NCBI RefSeq assembly: GCF_023015885.1
Contig: NZ_JALKBE010000002.1
Coordinates: forward strand, 434,001-498,000
Source: Aliiroseovarius sp. S1123
GTDB lineage: Bacteria; Pseudomonadota; Alphaproteobacteria; Rhodobacterales; Rhodobacteraceae
Length of the DNA: 64,000 nucleotides
Reading direction: 5' to 3'
A program made the position numbers and the translations under genes. The notes beneath the pieces are model-generated. The model was given only the letters and a program-made list of their open reading frames with translations. It ran no database searches and was not told where the DNA came from. The first letter of the stretch is position 1. Each line of letters starts with the position of its first letter. Below are positions 10,252 to 19,484 of this stretch, piece by piece.

Positions 10252-10710
10252 TTATAGCCAGCGACGTACCGTCGCGGCCCAGTTTTTGAACTCCTCACCA
10301 AAGATGGCGGTCAGCCCTTCCTCTTCTCCTATGATGAAGCGTGTCGTGATGATTCTGGTGAAGATGGGCACCAAGATCAAAGCCGGTAGCACATCCCAGC
10401 GCAAGACAAGCCCGCCCAAAACCAGCGCGTCGCCCAGATAGATCGGGTTGCGGGTCAGGCGATAGATACCTGATTTCAGGAATGATGTAGGTGTCTGGCG
10501 GGGAATGATCGTAGTGCGGGCGCGCAAGAATTCCCATACGGCCAAACCCATTACCCCCAGCCCGACCGCAACCAGCCCGCTTCCCAACCAGCGCGTCCAG
10601 CCCAGATCAAAGCCCAGTCCCGGCACGGCGCGATCCAGCCCGAAGGCGACAGCAGCCATCGCCATCAACCAGATGGGCGGCAGATCAACAAGGCGAAGCA
10701 GTCGGGACAT
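10252..10710 (-). CDS. isoprenylcysteine/phospholipid methyltransferase-like membrane protein
   Basis: This 152-residue membrane protein starts at the ATG at 10710 (MSRLLRLVDLPPIW). It has four or five helices and the signature GIYRLTRNPIYLGD, followed by a C-terminal EE...FGEEFKNW motif. This pattern defines the ICMT/PEMT superfamily (methyltransferase family protein), in which SAM is bound at the RNPxY helix-loop and the C-terminal EE residues. The substrate in bacteria is usually unknown. It is a single gene between pntA and the pirin, on the same strand. An upstream in-frame ATG at 10770 would add a poorly conserved polar segment. Confidence 0.8.
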   Translation of the reverse strand: MSRLLRLVDLPPIWLMAMAAVAFGLDRAVPGLGFDLGWTRWLGSGLVAVGLGVMGLAVWEFLRARTTIIPRQTPTSFLKSGIYRLTRNPIYLGDALVLGGLVLRWDVLPALILVPIFTRIITTRFIIGEEEGLTAIFGEEFKNWAATVRRWL

Positions 10711-10878
10711 GACACCAGTAAAGAAAGGGCAGCGTTCCTGCCCTTGTAACAATTCGTCAGATTTATGCAATCACCGACGCAATCAAAACTGATTGCGACA
10801 TTGGTCTAATGCGTTTCGGGGTAAACTTGAGGCACAAGGTTGTCGCGAAACGCCCGCAATCAAGCAATCTTGCACTGC

Positions 10879-10915
10879 GTTTCGGTTTTCTCCTGTATCA
10901 GGTTGAAACCGAAAC
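10879..10915. repeat. inverted repeat downstream of the pirin gene
   Basis: GTTTCGGTTT (10879-10888) and AAACCGAAAC (10906-10915) form a perfect 10-bp dyad with a 17-nt loop, starting 3 nt past the pirin stop codon. It could form a hairpin at the 3' end of the pirin transcript, but no T-run follows. It is either a weak terminator or an operator for the methyltransferase gene. Confidence 0.5.
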
Positions 10916-10918
10916 ACT

Positions 10919-11830
10919 TTAATGCGCGGGCTTGATAAATGTACCGTTCCTCAGGTCGCTCATGGCTTGTCGCAGCTCGTCTTTCGTGTTCATGACAATA
11001 GGTCCATGCCACGCGACGGGTTCGCGGATCGGAGCACCCGCGACCAGAAGGAAGCGCACGCCATCGGGCCCGGCCTGCACGCGCACCTCGTCACCCGCGC
11101 CAAAGCGGATCACGGTCCGGTTGCCCGACAGATCGCGGATGTTGACTTCTTGCCCCATCACCTCTTTCTCAAGAAGCACGCCCTGAGGCGCAGCCGCATC
11201 CGCAAACGCCCCTGCCCCTTCGAACACATAGGCAAAAGCCTGACGCCGCGTATCAACCGGCAGGGTCTTGGTGACGCCCGCAGGGATGCTGACATCCAGA
11301 TACAGCGGATCGGCAGCGATCCCATCAACCGGGCCAGACCGCCCCCAGAATTTCCCAACGATCACGCGCACTTTGGTGCCATCGTCTTCTTCAATCACCG
11401 GGATCTCGACCGAAGGCACGTCCTGATAGTTCGGCGCGGTCATTTTCAGGTCGCGCGGCAGGTTGGCCCACAGCTGGAACCCATGCATCTGCCCTTTCGT
11501 GTTCGCGATCGGCATTTCCTGATGCATGATGCCTGATCCGGCGGTCATCCATTGAATGTCGCCTGCGCCCAACCGGCCCGTGTTACCAAGGCTGTCCTCG
11601 TGTTCGACCTCGCCCGCCAGAACATAGGTGATGGTTTCAATGCCGCGATGGGGATGCCACGGGAACCCCTTTTCGGACAGACGGGGATCGTCATTGCGGA
11701 AATCATCAAACAGCAGGAACGGGTCATAGGCTTTGGGGTCGTGAAAGCCAAAGGCGCGGTGCAGATGCACCCCGGCCCCTTCCAGCGTGGGCTTGGATTG
11801 GTCAGCAGAGAGAACTGGGCGAATGGACAT
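10919..11830 (-). CDS. pirin family protein (bicupin)
   Basis: Pirins are two-domain cupins that bind one metal ion in the N-terminal domain; several bacterial members act as quercetinase-like enzymes or bind partner enzymes. This 303-residue protein shows the pirin core FPWHPHRGIETITYVLAGEVEHEDS and later SGIMHQEMP, which provide the His-x-His, His and Glu metal ligands. The C-terminal domain contains the family segment WHGPIVMNTKDEL. The start at 11830 is preceded by GCGAGG. It appears monocistronic, and its physiological role cannot be told from context. Confidence 0.92.
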   Translation of the reverse strand: MSIRPVLSADQSKPTLEGAGVHLHRAFGFHDPKAYDPFLLFDDFRNDDPRLSEKGFPWHPHRGIETITYVLAGEVEHEDSLGNTGRLGAGDIQWMTAGSGIMHQEMPIANTKGQMHGFQLWANLPRDLKMTAPNYQDVPSVEIPVIEEDDGTKVRVIVGKFWGRSGPVDGIAADPLYLDVSIPAGVTKTLPVDTRRQAFAYVFEGAGAFADAAAPQGVLLEKEVMGQEVNIRDLSGNRTVIRFGAGDEVRVQAGPDGVRFLLVAGAPIREPVAWHGPIVMNTKDELRQAMSDLRNGTFIKPAH

Positions 11831-11962
11831 GTGAACCTCGCTTCCTTGGCGTTGTGTCTGCCTAGAAACTAGTGATCCGCGCCCAGTCGCACAACTTGCA
11901 CGACCGAACAGCGATGCGTTGAGAAATGCACAGAGACGGTCCGCGTCACCACAAGCGTGCGA

Positions 11963-12634
11963 TCACGAGGTCGGGCAGTCAGACGCGTTCACCTTCCAGC
12001 ATGGGAAATCATGCTCGCGGGGGCTGGTCACCGAGACATTCGCAAATTCCGGTTGATAGATCCCGGTCCAGCGCCCGGCAAATGTGGGTCGGAACTGCGC
12101 GTAGGTTTCCACCACAATCAGATACTCACCATTGTACATATTGGGAACATGGTGGGCCAGCTTGGTGCGCATCGCGTCTCGATCAAAGGTGTTCTTACCA
12201 TCAGAGGCGTGCGAGTTGGCCACATCCGTGTCGTTCTGAATGTGAAGCACGCGCGTGTTGGTGTCATTACACTTCTCGGCGGGCTCTTTACATTCGACTA
12301 TCGTCACGCGAACCCAACTGTCCGAAGAGCTTCGGGACATATACGCGAACAGATTGTCCAACCCGTTAAGCGTGGTCTGATCGTAGGCGGGCACCCGCGA
12401 TAGGTAATCCGCAATTGCATAGTTGGCCTTTAGCGCCAGGCTTTGGTGGCGATAGCTTTCGAAATAGGCATAGGTCGCTTGTAGCCCGAACAGAATGATC
12501 GGCAAAATGATGACGCTTTCAACAGTCACCGTGCCAGCATCGGCCCGTGCGAATTCAGCAACCCGGTTGCAGAACCGGCGCAACAGCCCCTGCCCGCGCG
12601 TGGTATCATGCAAGTTCATCATCCTGTCGTCCAT
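11963..12634 (-). CDS. TadE-like pseudopilin (second of two)
   Basis: This 223-residue protein starts with a basic segment (LLRRFCNRVAEFARADAGTVTVES) followed by a hydrophobic helix, the type IV prepilin-like N-terminus of TadE/TadF minor pseudopilins (G/A-x4-E). The glutamate after the helix start (TVESVIILP) matches the processing consensus. The rest is a periplasmic domain with cysteines. The ATG at 12634 overlaps the TGA of the upstream TadE gene (TGATG), so the two are coupled. Internal ATGs at 12622/12619 are alternatives. It is the last gene of the TadG-TadE-TadE unit. Confidence 0.75.
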   Translation of the reverse strand: MDDRMMNLHDTTRGQGLLRRFCNRVAEFARADAGTVTVESVIILPIILFGLQATYAYFESYRHQSLALKANYAIADYLSRVPAYDQTTLNGLDNLFAYMSRSSSDSWVRVTIVECKEPAEKCNDTNTRVLHIQNDTDVANSHASDGKNTFDRDAMRTKLAHHVPNMYNGEYLIVVETYAQFRPTFAGRWTGIYQPEFANVSVTSPREHDFPCWKVNASDCPTS

Positions 12635-13248
12635 CACGGTTCATTTACATAAGTCGACACGGCCGAAAGCGCGATTTCGCCATTCGCATCACGCGGCAGG
12701 CCCATGACATAAGGCGTCGTGGCGAAGAAGGGACGCTTCAACCAGCACACGCGTAGCAACATCAGGTCGCCTCCGCCACCGGTGCCAAACGCTGGCAACG
12801 GCTGCATGGGATCATTCCGGTCGATGCAGGCGATATTCCCCTGCGGCAGGTTCCACGTGGCCTGATTCACAAGGATCAGTTCCACCATCAGATCTTCCGC
12901 ACAACTGCCTGCCAGAAGCGTCTTTTCACACACCCGAGTTTTGAACTCCTGTGTGTTCTGCGGCCGGCTGATGCCCAGACGCATTTCGCGCACGGTCATG
13001 TCCACGGCACGCTCGAGCAAAACCGAGCGCATCCCGTAATAGGACAGTTCGAAGGACGTCAGAAACAGCGTCATGAAGAGCGGAAACCAGAGCACGAACT
13101 CGATCGTCGCGCTTCCGGTCTGATCACGCCACCACACCTTCTCAGACGCGCGTGCCCTGAATGCGTTTCTGAACCGTGCCATTGGGTGTGTCTCCATTCC
13201 AGAAACCTTAGGGCAATCCGCCCGTGATTTATGCCCGACCATGCGCAT
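12634..13248 (-). CDS. TadE-like pseudopilin (first of two)
   Basis: The frame encodes up to 204 residues with the segment DQTGSATIEFVLWFPLFMTLF, the TadE_like signature (basic head, short side-chain residue, T-x-E-F, then a hydrophobic helix). Four or more cysteines in the periplasmic part suggest disulfides. The ATG at 13248 overlaps the TadG stop (TGATG). A second candidate ATG at 13197 (METHPMARF) has AAGG upstream and may be the true start. TadE-type proteins are minor components of Flp/Tad pili processed by TadV. No tadA, tadB, tadC or flp gene is nearby. Confidence 0.78.
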   Translation of the reverse strand: MRMVGHKSRADCPKVSGMETHPMARFRNAFRARASEKVWWRDQTGSATIEFVLWFPLFMTLFLTSFELSYYGMRSVLLERAVDMTVREMRLGISRPQNTQEFKTRVCEKTLLAGSCAEDLMVELILVNQATWNLPQGNIACIDRNDPMQPLPAFGTGGGGDLMLLRVCWLKRPFFATTPYVMGLPRDANGEIALSAVSTYVNEP

Positions 13249-15122
13249 CAATGCGTCAGACGCAATCGGTTGATGTCTTCTGCGATGCGGCCAAACACCG
13301 TGGAAAGATCAAGGTTGGCATCGACCTTATAGTGCAGACGCTTACCTTCTTTGGTCGAGGCGCAGTTTTGCATGGCATCCGTTGCGGTGTTCGGCGTTTC
13401 CATTTCGATTGTATAGATCGTAATACCCGCACGTTTTGCCGCATCGCATTGGTCCATAAGCCGCTTGTCGATAGAGCGGATCGGATCACCATTCGCATCA
13501 ACGGATCCGCTGAAGCTACTGTTCGAGATCAGGCGCCCCGGGATCAGGTTGGTGGAATTGTTGCGACGGCTAAACCGAGAATGCTGGGCCAGCTCGAACA
13601 TCCGCCACGTGTATCCCGCCGCCCAGAAATCTTCCCACGTCATGCGCTCGGTCGTGTCACGCCCGTCTGTCGAACACCTTCTGGTCCCATGCCGGTTCCG
13701 ATGGCAATGGCGCGCGCCATTTTCGCCGAAGGGAAACCTTTTGATCCGGGAATTCGGCATGCCATTGTTCTGACCGGTTGTCCGTTCGGCTTCATTCGGG
13801 TCGAACCACAGATACAAGTCATCATGATCGCTATCCTCGTGAACGCCCTTGTCCAGCACCGAGATCATGCCGGTCTCGGAATTCCGCCAAAACAGCGATG
13901 GACCGGTCCGATAGCCATCCGCCAGATGGTGGTGATTGGTGTTCTGACCATCCGTCATCAGGACAACAATCTTTGAAGAAGATGCATCCGATGGGTCCAG
14001 CGGCCGATCGGCAAACTCGCGATGCACAAGGCCCTCGCCAATCATGTCCGTGATCACCGGCTCAATCGCATGGTCCAAAAACGCGACTCCCCATTTCATG
14101 CCGATGTCGATGGCCGTATCCCCGCTGGCCTGCAGCAATTCAATGCGGGACTTCATATGGGCCGGGCTGTCCTCTAACGCGGACACCTCACGCCAATTAT
14201 CCGTGTGGCACGACCAATAAGCATCCCAGTTTCGGTGTTCCGAGGCCGGAATCTGGAAGTTCCCCCCACTGCGCGAACTCGACTGATTGTACCTGAAGAA
14301 CTTTGCGGCCTGCTTCACCGCCGTTTCCGGGGCCACATTCATGTCAACTTTGGGGACGACCGCGGTTTTAGTGAAATCATCGTCATCAAAGGTCACACAA
14401 TACGCATCTGTCTGGGCATCCTGACGGTCAAACTTCTCAAGGATGCTTGCCCCGACATTCACCTGCGTGGAATACGGCACCAACGACAAAGAGGTCTTCG
14501 TATCCTTGATGGTGCAATCATCCCAAGTGGCAGGAGTTGCCGGATTCTTGGGATCACACAGAAGCAGGTTTGAAAACTCGGTCGCCGCGGTCCGAAGCTC
14601 CGAGATCTTCGACACGCCGTTCGACGAGTTATCCGCCATGGAGCCCGAGACGTCCACAACCAACGATATCTCGGTTAGCACGTTTGCCTTCGCAGCCCCC
14701 CCTCCTGCGGGAATGGGCAGGCTGCTGACACCAACATAGTTCAGGAAAGGCGTGTGGATACTGCTTCTGGCCGTTGCGGTGACGCTTGTCCCATCAAGGG
14801 CGACCTTCACCTTGATGTCATCTTCGTTAACGATTCCATCAAGCCCTGCTCGTCTGAAGTAATCCATCACCACTTCTTTGCGGTCGGTCCCCTGATCCGG
14901 ATGCGCTGCCGCCAGCAGCGCACGGTCCATCGTGGATTGGATTCGGGTTCGGTGCAGTTCGTGGCGCATTAAATCGATGGCCAACCCCGAAAAGATGAGC
15001 ATTGCCAAAAAGACGAGAAGCGAGAATCCAATCATGGCGCCATCATCTTGCGCAATGAAGTTCTTCGCGCGCGACAGAACTCTGCCAGCCAGACGCCGCG
15101 CATATCTATCCGTTACCATCAT
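13248..15122 (-). CDS. TadG-like protein with von Willebrand factor A domain
   Basis: This 624-residue protein begins with a basic head and a single N-terminal helix (DDGAMIGFSLLVFLAMLIFSG), the TadE/TadG-type anchor. A von Willebrand A domain follows whose MIDAS motif reads VVDVSGSMADNSS, with a later LMTDGQNTN. TadG proteins are periplasmic or surface parts of the Tad apparatus. A long insert with many His, Arg and Trp residues separates the two halves of the VWA fold. The ATG at 15122 (or 15119) is preceded by GGAGCGGTAAGAG. It is the first gene of a coupled three-gene unit, expressed divergently from glutamate dehydrogenase. Confidence 0.82.
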   Translation of the reverse strand: MMVTDRYARRLAGRVLSRAKNFIAQDDGAMIGFSLLVFLAMLIFSGLAIDLMRHELHRTRIQSTMDRALLAAAHPDQGTDRKEVVMDYFRRAGLDGIVNEDDIKVKVALDGTSVTATARSSIHTPFLNYVGVSSLPIPAGGGAAKANVLTEISLVVDVSGSMADNSSNGVSKISELRTAATEFSNLLLCDPKNPATPATWDDCTIKDTKTSLSLVPYSTQVNVGASILEKFDRQDAQTDAYCVTFDDDDFTKTAVVPKVDMNVAPETAVKQAAKFFRYNQSSSRSGGNFQIPASEHRNWDAYWSCHTDNWREVSALEDSPAHMKSRIELLQASGDTAIDIGMKWGVAFLDHAIEPVITDMIGEGLVHREFADRPLDPSDASSSKIVVLMTDGQNTNHHHLADGYRTGPSLFWRNSETGMISVLDKGVHEDSDHDDLYLWFDPNEAERTTGQNNGMPNSRIKRFPFGENGARHCHRNRHGTRRCSTDGRDTTERMTWEDFWAAGYTWRMFELAQHSRFSRRNNSTNLIPGRLISNSSFSGSVDANGDPIRSIDKRLMDQCDAAKRAGITIYTIEMETPNTATDAMQNCASTKEGKRLHYKVDANLDLSTVFGRIAEDINRLRLTH

Positions 15123-15512
15123 ACTCTTACCGCTCCGAAACTCGAGCCTTACACTTGCACTCCGGCACTCACCAAAACCACGACTGGGATGCGGCACCCA
15201 TTCTGAGTACACGCGCGATTTAAATTAGATCATGTGTCATTTTCAAGGCAACCTATGATTGCCGCTGGGGGAACTTTACCACTACTGAGTAAAATCGACA
15301 AGTTTTGTTCGCGGCTTACATTCAATTTAAGCGTAAGCTGGTTTTTAATTACGATTTGGAAACATCGCACGCTATATCGCGACCATTCGGTCAGGTATGT
15401 TGGGGGTGGTACTTTGGTCAGTTCTTCCTAACCTCTGTGTCGTACTGTCGCAGAAAGAAACGATTCTGCGGCAGTGCAGCAAACCAAAGCAAAACCTGTA
15501 CAGAGGTACAAA
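15123..15512. promoter_or_regulatory. 390-bp divergent intergenic region, TadG / glutamate dehydrogenase
   Basis: This AT-richer stretch must hold the promoters of the Tad-like unit (leftward) and of the glutamate dehydrogenase gene (rightward). No protein with a credible ribosome site fits inside it. It contains a dyad CGCAGAA/TTCTGCG (15449-15455 and 15464-15470). This is followed at once by GCAGTGCAGCA (15471-15481), an 11-mer seen twice more between the transglycosylase-like gene and gatB. The dehydrogenase ribosome site is AGAGG at 15503-15507. Confidence 0.5.
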
Positions 15513-16943
15513 ATGTCCCTTACGACTGAGCCGAGTTTTCGAGAGTCCGTTGAACTGATGTTCAACCGGGCCGCGTCCCTGATGAACCTGCCATCTGGCC
15601 TGGAGGAAAAGATCCGAGTCTGCAATGCGACCTACACGGTCCGTTTTGGCGTGCGCCTACGGGGCGAAATCAAGACGTTTACCGGCTATCGCTCTGTCCA
15701 TTCAGAGCACATGGAACCCGTAAAAGGTGGCATTCGCTACGCCATCTCTGTGAATCAGGACGAGGTCGAAGCGCTGGCCTCTCTTATGACCTTCAAATGC
15801 GCGCTGGTCGAAACCCCGTTTGGCGGCTCCAAAGGCGGGCTGCGCATTGATCCACGAGAGTACGAAGAGCATGAACTGGAATTGATCACCCGTCGTTTCG
15901 CCTATGAGCTGGCCAAGCGCGACCTGATCAACCCGTCGCAAAACGTCCCTGCCCCCGATATGGGTACCGGCGAACGCGAGATGGCCTGGATCGCGGACCA
16001 ATATGCCCGCATGAACACCACGGATATCAATGCACGGGCCTGTGTTACTGGTAAGCCGCCCCATGCGGGCGGGATCGCGGGACGGGTCGAAGCAACAGGG
16101 CGCGGCGTGCAATATGCTTTGCGCGAATTCTTCCGCCACCCTGAAGACGTCAAAATTGCCAAATTGGATGGCAAGCTAAAGGACAAACGCATCGTCGTAC
16201 AAGGGCTGGGCAATGTTGGCTATCACGCCGCCAAGTTCCTGTCGCAAGAAGACGGTTCACGGATCATCGGGATCATCGAGCGCGACGGCGCGTTGTACGA
16301 CGCCAACGGTCTGGATGTTGAAGCCGTCCACCAGTGGATCGCGGGTCATGGAGGCGTGAAAGGCTTTGCGGACGCGCAATACGTCGAAAACGGAGCGGAA
16401 CTTCTGGAAATCGAATGCGACATCCTGATCCCGGCCGCGCTTGAAGGCGTGATCAATCTGACCAACGCCGAACGTGTAAAGGCCCCGCTAATTATCGAGG
16501 CTGCAAACGGCCCGATCACCTCGGGCGCCGACAAGGTTCTGCGCGACAAGGGGACGGTTATCATCCCTGATCTGTATGCAAACGCGGGCGGTGTAACCGT
16601 GTCCTATTTCGAATGGGTCAAGAACCTCAGCCACATCCGCTTTGGCCGCATGCAACGCCGTCAGGAAGAGGCCCGACACCAGCTTGTGGTGGACGAGCTT
16701 GAGCGTCTGGATCGCTATCTGGGCGATGCGTGGTCGATGTCACCCGAGTTCAAAGAGAAGTACCTGCGCGGGGCGGACGAGCTGGAACTGGTGCGCTCGG
16801 GTCTGGATGACACAATGCGCGTGGCCTATCAGTCCATGCGTGAGGTCTGGCATGCGCGCGACGACGTCGATGACCTGCGGATGGCGGCCTTTATCGTCGC
16901 AATCGAACGCATCGCGGCCAGCTATCGCGCAAAAGGCCTGTAA
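15513..16943 (+). CDS. glutamate dehydrogenase (Glu/Leu/Phe/Val dehydrogenase family)
   Basis: The enzyme catalyses reversible oxidative deamination of glutamate to 2-oxoglutarate and ammonium in the cytoplasm. The 476-residue protein starts MSLTTEPSFRESVELMF at 15513, preceded by AGAGG. The substrate-binding lysines K71 (PVKGGIRY) and K95 and the catalytic lysine K107 (PFGGSKGG) are all present. The Rossmann loop GLGNVG lies at 231-236. The length fits hexameric family members. Cofactor preference (NAD or NADP) was not assigned. It is a single gene closed by a strong terminator. Confidence 0.94.
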   Translation: MSLTTEPSFRESVELMFNRAASLMNLPSGLEEKIRVCNATYTVRFGVRLRGEIKTFTGYRSVHSEHMEPVKGGIRYAISVNQDEVEALASLMTFKCALVETPFGGSKGGLRIDPREYEEHELELITRRFAYELAKRDLINPSQNVPAPDMGTGEREMAWIADQYARMNTTDINARACVTGKPPHAGGIAGRVEATGRGVQYALREFFRHPEDVKIAKLDGKLKDKRIVVQGLGNVGYHAAKFLSQEDGSRIIGIIERDGALYDANGLDVEAVHQWIAGHGGVKGFADAQYVENGAELLEIECDILIPAALEGVINLTNAERVKAPLIIEAANGPITSGADKVLRDKGTVIIPDLYANAGGVTVSYFEWVKNLSHIRFGRMQRRQEEARHQLVVDELERLDRYLGDAWSMSPEFKEKYLRGADELELVRSGLDDTMRVAYQSMREVWHARDDVDDLRMAAFIVAIERIAASYRAKGL

Positions 16944-16957
16944 ACTCGACAAGACAG

Positions 16958-16988
16958 AAATGGCCGCCAGATTGGTGGCCATTTTTCC
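16958..16988 (+). terminator. rho-independent terminator of the glutamate dehydrogenase gene
   Basis: AATGGCCGCCA (16959-16969) pairs with TGGTGGCCATT (16973-16983) across a three-base loop, with a single G-U pair, and runs into a T-tract (16982-16986). It lies 15 nt after the stop codon and separates the gene from the convergent amidase. Confidence 0.88.
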
Positions 16989-17014
16989 TTCTGTTTTCAG
17001 CTTTCTAAAAGACG

Positions 17015-18412
17015 TTATTGACGCAAAAGCTCGGCTTTTCCGGCATCCTGCAACACCCAGTATTGCAAAGCATCACGAATACCGCGCGCCGCATTGGATC
17101 GCCATTCACGCGAAGTAAGAAGCTTGCGGTCCCGCTCGGACGACAGGAAGCCAAGCTCGATCAGGACCGAAGGAATGTCGGCAGCTTTCAAGACTGAAAA
17201 ACCTGCCTGCATGCGTGGTGTTTTATAGGTCGACCCCGTTGCGCTGTAGATCCCTTCGACAAGACTGTCGGCCAACGCCTCGGCGCGTGGTGCCGTGTCC
17301 GCCCGCGCCAAATCCATCAGGACCAGCGCCACCGCATCATCCTGCTGAGACAGATCTACCCCCGCCAGAATGTCACTGCGATCATGACGCTCGGCCAGCT
17401 TGCGCGACGCCTCGTCCGAGGCCTCTTTCGACAGGGTATAGACGCTCGCCCCAGTGGCCCTCCCCTGTGCCAATGCATCTGCATGCAAGGACAAAAAGAC
17501 GTCGGCGCCCGCACGCCGCGCGATCGACACACGTTCTTCCAGAGGCACGAACTCGTCGCGGTCACGGGTCAAGACCACGTTGAAGCCACCGGCGCGCAAC
17601 AGCTCTTCTTTCAGCTCACGCGCAAAGCTCATCATCAAGTGGGCTTCCACCACACCATCCCGCTCGGCACCCGGATCAATGCCACCATGTCCAGGATCCA
17701 ACACCACCGTGACCTCCCCAAACCCACGCTGTCGCGTTTTCGGAGATGGCATTGGACGCGCCGGGCGGTCGAACAGGGCATCTTTGGGCGCACCAGCCTT
17801 CGCGGCGAAATCGGCAGACGAGACCGCCGCCAATTCAACGCGCAGGCGCGCACCCTCGACCCGCTGGGACACGGCCACGGGCTGTTCTTGCGTAGAAAGG
17901 CCTGCCGACACCACCTCTAGCGGGGCATTAAGACTGAACACAACTCGCGTCCAACCGGGGCGGAATAGCCCCGCATTTATGTCCGCAAACCAATCGCCTT
18001 GCGCCAGAAGATTAGGGATATCAATGCCTTGCCAATCCAGTTCCGAGAAATCCAGAACCAGACGACGAGGATCGTCCAAGGTAAACACGCGCCATGGCAC
18101 CGCCTGCGTCATTGGCACCTCGATGGCGACGCCGCGCCACCGGTCCTCGAGCGTGACCCCTTCGCCTGCCAGATAGGCCAAGCCGCTCAGCGTCGCAAAG
18201 GATTGGGTGGGAACCGACAGAATAGGTGCGTCACCACCCCCTGCCCCGGCAGGCGTTTGGACGGGTGTCTCTGCGCCCGGGCGCGCCTTGGGGTAAAGGG
18301 ATGTTTCGGGCGCAAACTCGCTGTTGGCTGAGGCCATCACGGGACACAGCACAGCCAGCATGGTGCATGCCAGCCAAGTCTTACATTTGCTTCCAAGCAT
18401 TTGAACGGTCAT
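17015..18412 (-). CDS. amiC: N-acetylmuramoyl-L-alanine amidase, AmiC type
   Basis: This periplasmic zinc amidase cleaves the bond between MurNAc and L-Ala to split septal peptidoglycan during division. The 465-residue protein has a signal peptide (hydrophobic residues about 12-28, ending VMASAN). An AMIN domain spans roughly 80-195 and an Amidase_3 domain begins at about 233. The zinc ligands H242 (LDPGHGG), E256 and H310 (SLHADA) and the catalytic glutamate E419 (VLIELGF) are all visible. A Pro-rich linker joins the domains. AmiC-type enzymes are normally activated by an EnvC/NlpD-like partner, which is not in the window. Confidence 0.94.
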   Translation of the reverse strand: MTVQMLGSKCKTWLACTMLAVLCPVMASANSEFAPETSLYPKARPGAETPVQTPAGAGGGDAPILSVPTQSFATLSGLAYLAGEGVTLEDRWRGVAIEVPMTQAVPWRVFTLDDPRRLVLDFSELDWQGIDIPNLLAQGDWFADINAGLFRPGWTRVVFSLNAPLEVVSAGLSTQEQPVAVSQRVEGARLRVELAAVSSADFAAKAGAPKDALFDRPARPMPSPKTRQRGFGEVTVVLDPGHGGIDPGAERDGVVEAHLMMSFARELKEELLRAGGFNVVLTRDRDEFVPLEERVSIARRAGADVFLSLHADALAQGRATGASVYTLSKEASDEASRKLAERHDRSDILAGVDLSQQDDAVALVLMDLARADTAPRAEALADSLVEGIYSATGSTYKTPRMQAGFSVLKAADIPSVLIELGFLSSERDRKLLTSREWRSNAARGIRDALQYWVLQDAGKAELLRQ

Positions 18413-18450
18413 CAGTCCCGACTTCTTGCGGCCCGCCTCGCAGACACAGG

Positions 18451-19230
18451 TTACTGTGCCGCGCGGCCTGCCGCGATGATTTGCTGCATCTGGTCCAGCT
18501 CCATGAAGCCGCGCGCCATATTGTCATTCATGACAAAGGCCGGGGTGCCGGTCACTTGCAAACGTTTGCCCAGCTCGCGGTTCTCGGTCAGAATGCGCTG
18601 CACTTCGGCCGAGCCCATACCCGCCGCGATGGCCGCCCCGTCCAGCTCCAGTCCGTCGGCCAGCTCGACCAGACGCGCTTCGGTCACGTTTCCGCGCAGG
18701 GTGATCAGTTCGTTATGCAGGACCTCGTAAGCCTCGGCACCGAACTGCTGCTGAGCAGAAACGGCGAATTGAGCCGACATTAGGCTGGCTTCGCCGAGGA
18801 TCGGGAACTCTTTCAGAACCAGCCGGATATTCCCGTCGGCGGCCAACAAGTCTTGCAGCACCGAATAGGCCTTGCGGCAGAAACCACACTGATAGTCGAC
18901 AAATTCCACAATGGTATAGTCACCATCCGGGTTGCCCATCACATGCGAGAACCCATCGTTGAAGATTGCCTCGGCATTGACCTGGACCAAGGTCTTGTCC
19001 TGCTCGACCTGCTCTTGGGCCTGGCGCTGCTCCAGGACGGCGAAGACCTCGATCATCACTTCTGGATTGTCCAGAAGATAGGCGCGGATTTCGTCGCGCA
19101 GGGCGTTGCGTTCGTCATTCGACAGGTTGGTCAAGTCCAGCGCACTGGCAGGCAGAGACCCAGCGGCAGTCAGGGCCGTCATAATGGTGGCGGTTAGGGC
19201 AGCTTTGCGCAGGGAAAAGGGAAAGGGCAT
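18451..19230 (-). CDS. DsbA-family thiol:disulfide protein (CGFC active site)
   Basis: This 259-residue exported protein has a signal peptide ending near PASALD and a helical N-terminal region rich in Gln and Glu. A thioredoxin fold follows, with active site C115-G-F-C118 in the DYQCGFCRK context and the cis-proline loop TGTP at 227-230. The layout matches Com1/DsbA-like oxidoreductases of alphaproteobacteria that act on periplasmic cysteines. It lies 38 nt upstream of the amidase gene and may be cotranscribed. Whether it works as an oxidase or an isomerase cannot be decided from sequence. Confidence 0.9.
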   Translation of the reverse strand: MPFPFSLRKAALTATIMTALTAAGSLPASALDLTNLSNDERNALRDEIRAYLLDNPEVMIEVFAVLEQRQAQEQVEQDKTLVQVNAEAIFNDGFSHVMGNPDGDYTIVEFVDYQCGFCRKAYSVLQDLLAADGNIRLVLKEFPILGEASLMSAQFAVSAQQQFGAEAYEVLHNELITLRGNVTEARLVELADGLELDGAAIAAGMGSAEVQRILTENRELGKRLQVTGTPAFVMNDNMARGFMELDQMQQIIAAGRAAQ

Positions 19231-19484
19231 GCGATCAGGATCCTGTCTGGGTCCCCCGAGAGGGCTTTAATATTCAAAGTTAACTTGGATGTAATCTATG
19301 GCGCGCGCGCTGCCAACCATTGCGTCACGTCCAAAGCCGCGATCGGTATCTTCCGGCGCATCGGGCAGCCCTGGCTGCGACACTGGCGAATGCTTGACTT
19401 CACCGAACGACACAGGCAGGCAGACGGCATGCTCAGGTACTGCCCTGACCCACCCAATTCCGCTGAGACCGCAAAGAGGCCCAG

